In this document: in pieces, positions 40,957 through 44,242 of the stretch | Position numbering within the stretch: position 1 is the first letter of the stretch | Layout of the letters: the number at the start of each line of letters is the position of its first letter | From: Candidatus Woesearchaeota archaeon | GTDB taxonomy: Archaea; Nanobdellota; Nanobdellia; Woesearchaeales; UBA12501 | NCBI GenBank assembly: GCA_016177345.1 | Contig: JACOVM010000077.1 | Location: 1-44,242 of the forward strand | DNA length: 44,242 nt | Direction: 5' to 3' | Made by a program: the position numbers and the translations under genes | The notes under the pieces: generated by a model | What the model saw: the letters and a program-made list of their open reading frames with translations, nothing else | Told to the model about the DNA's origin: nothing | Databases searched by the model: none

Positions 40957-41727
40957 TCATAGCACATCGCTTACTGATGCCGCTTTTCCAATATCAACAG
41001 TTTCCATGGAGGTTCCTAACGGGGAAGCATACGCTAACAAGTACACTGGAAGTTGATTTTCATGGAATCGCTGTATTTTCCGAATAAGTTTTGGCTCAGA
41101 CCGAGTTTCACGAGCGGTCAGAGTTAATATGTCGCCTCTCAGGTTTAGACTGAACAACGCGCTGTATTCTTTAATGCAAATGTGGCCCCCAGCCCCACCA
41201 CCATGACTAACACCCCCATAAGTAGGACCATCATAAACTACCCTGCTTTCTATCTCAGCTATCTCAGAAATTAAGGCGCCATTCAAAAAAATGAGCTGTT
41301 TATCACCAACAATCCTTTCTAAATCTTGAACGGAATCTGTAGGTATGACCAGTTCTCGCCCGGTTTCTGATGGCCAATACTGTTTGGCAAAGTGTTCCCC
41401 AATATAATAGACATTGCCATCTTGCACTGGTTTTAGCAAAAGTGTTTCCCTAGTAGACCGTAAGGCATCAAAAGCAATACCCATTGAAATAAGTCCTGAT
41501 AAGGCACCACAACTGCCAATAAGCACGGTACCAATTGCTTCAAGAAAACCAAGTTCTCCTTGAAGGGCATTGTAAGCATAATCACTAAGTGCATAAGCTC
41601 CCCCTCCAAATACAGCACTAAGCGCTCCTGTTCGAAGGGTATCCTCCATTACCCTTCTTAACATTCTTTGCTGCTTGGTTAAACATAGCAGTTCCAACCC
41701 TTCCTGTGCTGAACAATATCCCATCAT
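40957..41727 (-). CDS. Unknown membrane protein, third gene of the opine-dehydrogenase operon
   Basis: 256 aa from ATG 41727, which lies 5 bases beyond the stop of the preceding gene; the frame is open further upstream but would overlap that gene deeply. Two hydrophobic segments occur in the first third (A-V-F-G-G-G-A-Y-A-L; L-I-G-S-C-G-A-L-S-G-L-I-S-M-G-I). A soluble domain follows with a Gly/His-rich loop (Y-G-G-V-S-H-G-G-G-A-G-G-H-I-C) near 180. No family was recognised. By position it may transport, sense or modify the product of the two upstream enzymes. Confidence 0.65.
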   Translation of the reverse strand: MMGYCSAQEGLELLCLTKQQRMLRRVMEDTLRTGALSAVFGGGAYALSDYAYNALQGELGFLEAIGTVLIGSCGALSGLISMGIAFDALRSTRETLLLKPVQDGNVYYIGEHFAKQYWPSETGRELVIPTDSVQDLERIVGDKQLIFLNGALISEIAEIESRVVYDGPTYGGVSHGGGAGGHICIKEYSALFSLNLRGDILTLTARETRSEPKLIRKIQRFHENQLPVYLLAYASPLGTSMETVDIGKAASVSDVL

Positions 41728-41731
41728 GTTA

Positions 41732-43150
41732 TTACTCCCGTCGTATTGGCCTATGTTTTCCAGCTCTAGCTGGAATGGAATCAACGTATCCCACGTCAAT
41801 ATCACATTCGTTATTAAAGATTTCTTGAAGCTGCTGTTGGATTGTTGAACGTATACTCTCTCTTTGTTCACTATCTCGAAGATATGGAGAGACAAGATTG
41901 ACGTGAACTTTGCCTGATTTTATTTGGACAATTTCATACTGAATCCCATGTACGGGAATGCTTAAGTCAAGAAACCATCGGTAAGCTGCATCCATTAATG
42001 ATCCAGATGGGATCAGCTTTCCAGACGGGGTTACCAAGCAATCGGCAACTCTTCCTTCAATTCCAGAAAGTTGCCGAAAGCTGCTTCCACAGGAACAAGG
42101 TTCTTGATGGGTGGGGAATGATGATAGATCCCCTTGTTTGTAGCGTATAAGCGGAGTTGCCATGTTAAGCAGGTTCGTTCCGACAACCTCACCGACGTCA
42201 CCAGGCTTGCTTGACAACCCAGTTTGATGGTCGATAATTTCAAGATAACAAGAATCTTCTTCAAGATGGTATCTCCTTTTCGGGCATTCTAATGCAATTC
42301 GAGTCAGCTCTTCGCTGCTGTATTCGTCGAGAACAAGGACACGAAGCACAGCGGATAATTCTTCACGATCTGTTCTTGTTGACTGCTCTGAATGGACAAT
42401 AACAAGCTTTCCACCAACACGCTGGATGTCTTGGAGTTGGGGTGCTAATCGCTGAAGATAGCTTGGATAAAGAGAAAGAACAGCAGGCCGGAGTGCTCGT
42501 ACCGCTGCTGCTGCATCTTCTACCTGGTGCCCTGAGGAGATAAATATGGTTGGATAAAGCCCTCCAATAGAAGTAAACCACCAAGGGCAAGTGTAGATCA
42601 GTAATGAGGAATCAGATGAAGATACTGTTCCACCACTCTGTGCTTCTATTTGGCGGCACCCCATCAGGGTATCTGTTATAACTGCCTGCTTGTCAACAGC
42701 AACTGTTACAAATTTTCCTGATGAGCCGGAGCTTCTCGTTGTAAATTCTGTAGTGTATCCTTGAGCGATGATGGCGTTTGGCCAGGCAGCAATCAATTCA
42801 TCTTTCGTTACGAAGGGGAGTAGTTCAAAATCTCGCCACGTTCGAAGATCACCAGGGTGAAGCCCTGCCGCAGCATATTTTTCTCTATAAAGTGGCACCT
42901 TGGCAAAAGCGTGTGTAACAAGATGCCGTATTTTCTTGAACTGCCATTCACGGATTGCTATAGGATCCCTAAATCGAAAATATCGAATTGATTGATAGCT
43001 ACGAAGGTAAGCCTGCAATAACTCCTGAAGATCAGCTGGAGTTTGTTCTCGATATTGAGGCCTGCCGATTTGAGAGTAATCTATCTCTCTATCGCGAGAA
43101 GCCTGCTTTGCCATATTGCAGATAAGAGATGATTCACCCATAAGGATCAT
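41732..43150 (-). CDS. PaaK/CapK-like adenylate-forming enzyme
   Basis: 472 aa. Features of the phenylacetate-CoA ligase-like (PaaK/CapK) branch of adenylate-forming enzymes: ATP-binding loop T138-R-S-S-G-S-S-G-K146, D-E-Y-S-S-E-E near 282, the A5-A7-like block G-E-V-V-G-T-N-L-L with T-P-L-I-R-Y-K-Q-G-D, E-G-R-V-A-D-C, and a C-terminal K-H-R-P-I-R lysine region. Such enzymes activate carboxylic acids to acyl-adenylates and often CoA thioesters. N-terminal helix Y-L-R-S-Y-Q-S-I-R-Y-F-R is also typical. The start is uncertain: ATG 43150 overlaps the opine dehydrogenase gene by 17 bp, ATG 43141 by 8 bp. The substrate is unknown; an opine-like carboxylate made by the upstream enzyme is a natural guess. 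Confidence 0.8.
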   Translation of the reverse strand: MILMGESSLICNMAKQASRDREIDYSQIGRPQYREQTPADLQELLQAYLRSYQSIRYFRFRDPIAIREWQFKKIRHLVTHAFAKVPLYREKYAAAGLHPGDLRTWRDFELLPFVTKDELIAAWPNAIIAQGYTTEFTTRSSGSSGKFVTVAVDKQAVITDTLMGCRQIEAQSGGTVSSSDSSLLIYTCPWWFTSIGGLYPTIFISSGHQVEDAAAAVRALRPAVLSLYPSYLQRLAPQLQDIQRVGGKLVIVHSEQSTRTDREELSAVLRVLVLDEYSSEELTRIALECPKRRYHLEEDSCYLEIIDHQTGLSSKPGDVGEVVGTNLLNMATPLIRYKQGDLSSFPTHQEPCSCGSSFRQLSGIEGRVADCLVTPSGKLIPSGSLMDAAYRWFLDLSIPVHGIQYEIVQIKSGKVHVNLVSPYLRDSEQRESIRSTIQQQLQEIFNNECDIDVGYVDSIPARAGKHRPIRRE

Positions 43151-44210
43151 CCCCTCCAGATTTATCCACCTTGAATATGGCCTTAGAATCTATTTTTCGA
43201 AAATCAATGCCTAGACTTAAAAAAGGCTGGCGAAGCATTGCTGAAAAAATAGTGATAACTGCATCAGCCACCAGCGTTTCAACCGCGATACGCTTTCCAA
43301 GCGTTGATAATGGCACAAGATTGTACGGAATGTCCTCTGTAACATATCGGTGGGTCAAGTTCGTGGGGGCCATAACCCTTGGTGTTACAGGGTCTGAAAT
43401 AACCGCATCGAGAAGAGAAACACCCCCAAGGGGGCCGCTTAAATAATCACGGAGTGAAGGAGAGTCAAACCCAAGTTTCTTAACTATTGCTATTCTTTCA
43501 TTATCCAACGCCTCCATCAACGCAATACCTGAGTTACCTGCCCCATCACGATAAAATGTGAATGCTTCTTGCTGCTCTATTCGTTGGGCATTTGCCAGCA
43601 TGAGTGGAGGGTGGAGGATCATGTTCCAGTTCAGCAGCCCGCAATGGACAACATTTTGGCAGGGTTGGGCTGATATTCCAAGTAAGGACTCCAACGTGCC
43701 AATCGCTGTCATGGTATGTTCAGTAGGATAAGATGCGCACCAAAGTGAAGAAAGGCGATAGTGCACGTCTACTGTTCTTGTTTCTGCTATCCTGGCAACA
43801 TAGGGAAGCTGGTTGAGCTCAGTCCAGCCTCTTTCTCCAACAGAGTCAAGGTGAGATAAGCCAAAGCCGAGCCCCCCAGGAACAAGAAAAAGAAGAGCAT
43901 GCCTGTCAGCTAATGCTATTGCTTTCTTTAGATAAAAGGACCTTGCATCTGCAGGGCAAACAATAAAGATATACGCTGCAGAAGAAATAGAAGAAAGATC
44001 ACGTTGGATTGGAATGGAAAGGTATTGTTTTCCACCAGCGTCCACGCGGTAAAAACCGTTTTGGTTATCTTCTTTAACTCCCCCAGTACCTTCTTGAAAC
44101 TTCGGGTGAAAGGCAGAATAGACTGTTACAGAATGCCCTCGAACGTGAAGATCCGCAGCTAAAGCCAACCCCCCAGCTCCCCCACCACAAACTGCTATTT
44201 GTTCTGCCAT
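43134..44210 (-). CDS. Opine dehydrogenase family NAD(P)-dependent oxidoreductase
   Basis: 358 aa. Rossmann nucleotide-binding loop I-A-V-C-G9-G-G11-A-G-G14 at the N-terminus. The octopine-dehydrogenase catalytic domain begins near 185 with L-N-W-N-M-I-L-H200-P-P and contains F-Y-R-D-G near 220, D-N-E-R-I near 236 and H-R-Y-V-T-E-D-I-P-Y-N-L-V-P at 287-300, a hallmark of the family. These enzymes reductively couple an amino acid (or amine) with a 2-oxo acid, as in octopine, nopaline and opine-metallophore synthesis. First gene of a tight three-gene operon; only 32 bases upstream are in the window, so its promoter was not assigned. Confidence 0.88.
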   Translation of the reverse strand: MAEQIAVCGGGAGGLALAADLHVRGHSVTVYSAFHPKFQEGTGGVKEDNQNGFYRVDAGGKQYLSIPIQRDLSSISSAAYIFIVCPADARSFYLKKAIALADRHALLFLVPGGLGFGLSHLDSVGERGWTELNQLPYVARIAETRTVDVHYRLSSLWCASYPTEHTMTAIGTLESLLGISAQPCQNVVHCGLLNWNMILHPPLMLANAQRIEQQEAFTFYRDGAGNSGIALMEALDNERIAIVKKLGFDSPSLRDYLSGPLGGVSLLDAVISDPVTPRVMAPTNLTHRYVTEDIPYNLVPLSTLGKRIAVETLVADAVITIFSAMLRQPFLSLGIDFRKIDSKAIFKVDKSGGDDPYG

Positions 44211-44242
44211 GCCAACAGTAAAGTGAAAGAAACATAAAGAGG

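Noticed and set aside
41728..41895. Longer N-terminus for the membrane protein of the opine operon
   Set aside because: It would overlap the PaaK-like gene by over 160 bp in another frame. ATG 41727, 5 bases after that stop, gives normal operon spacing.
1..44242. tRNA, rRNA, CRISPR array, insertion sequence or replication origin
   Set aside because: Scanned by eye for T-loop (GTTCRANNC) with acceptor pairing, regular repeat-spacer arrays and transposase motifs; none was convincing.

Overview
This window looks like the chromosome of an archaeon, most probably a DPANN lineage of the Woesearchaeota/Pacearchaeota type. The lineage is an inference. It rests on an archaeal RadA recombinase, an archaeal RPA-like protein with an OB fold and zinc finger, a TrmB-family regulator, a small TRAM protein, ThpR, many leaderless genes whose start codon lies 25-31 bases after a TTTATA-type TATA box, and a very large set of secreted cysteine-rich proteins and proteins with class III (pilin-type) signal sequences. 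No rRNA, tRNA, CRISPR array or insertion sequence was seen.

Layout. Positions 1-443 (minus) hold a truncated HTH-nucleotidyltransferase gene. From 731 to 33982 almost everything is on the plus strand and almost everything encodes cell-surface proteins. There are three giant secreted or anchored proteins (1653, 1959 and 1080 aa) built from Cys-rich units, MopE-like metal-binding motifs and Ig/PKD-like domains. One 778-aa protein has a pilin-type anchor, and 18 further genes from 18.5 to 34 kb begin with a short basic leader, a K/R-G/A-Q/E/S-type junction and one hydrophobic segment. The last of these carries a complete zinc peptidoglycan amidase (Amidase_2/PGRP) domain. Only an MNT-HEPN toxin-antitoxin pair (8176-9152, plus) and a class II glutamine amidotransferase (23630-24385, minus) interrupt the run. 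A 545-bp gap (20795-21339) is full of strong inverted repeats.

From 34 kb onward the content is housekeeping or metabolic: RPA-like protein, two membrane proteins, a 90-aa conserved small protein, RadA, a heme-oxygenase-like diiron protein divergent from a TrmB-like regulator, a TRAM protein, and ThpR. At the right edge is a minus-strand three-gene operon: opine dehydrogenase, PaaK/CapK-like adenylate-forming enzyme and a two-TM membrane protein.

How it may work together (inference). The 18.5-34 kb block looks like one large surface apparatus assembled from many minor-pilin-like subunits, with the giant Cys-rich proteins as adhesin or shaft-like partners and the amidase subunit acting on bacterial cell wall. 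No assembly ATPase, platform protein or prepilin peptidase is in the window, so these would have to be elsewhere in the genome. Short two- or three-copy tandem duplications (9-16 bp) occur in most non-overlapping spacers of this block.
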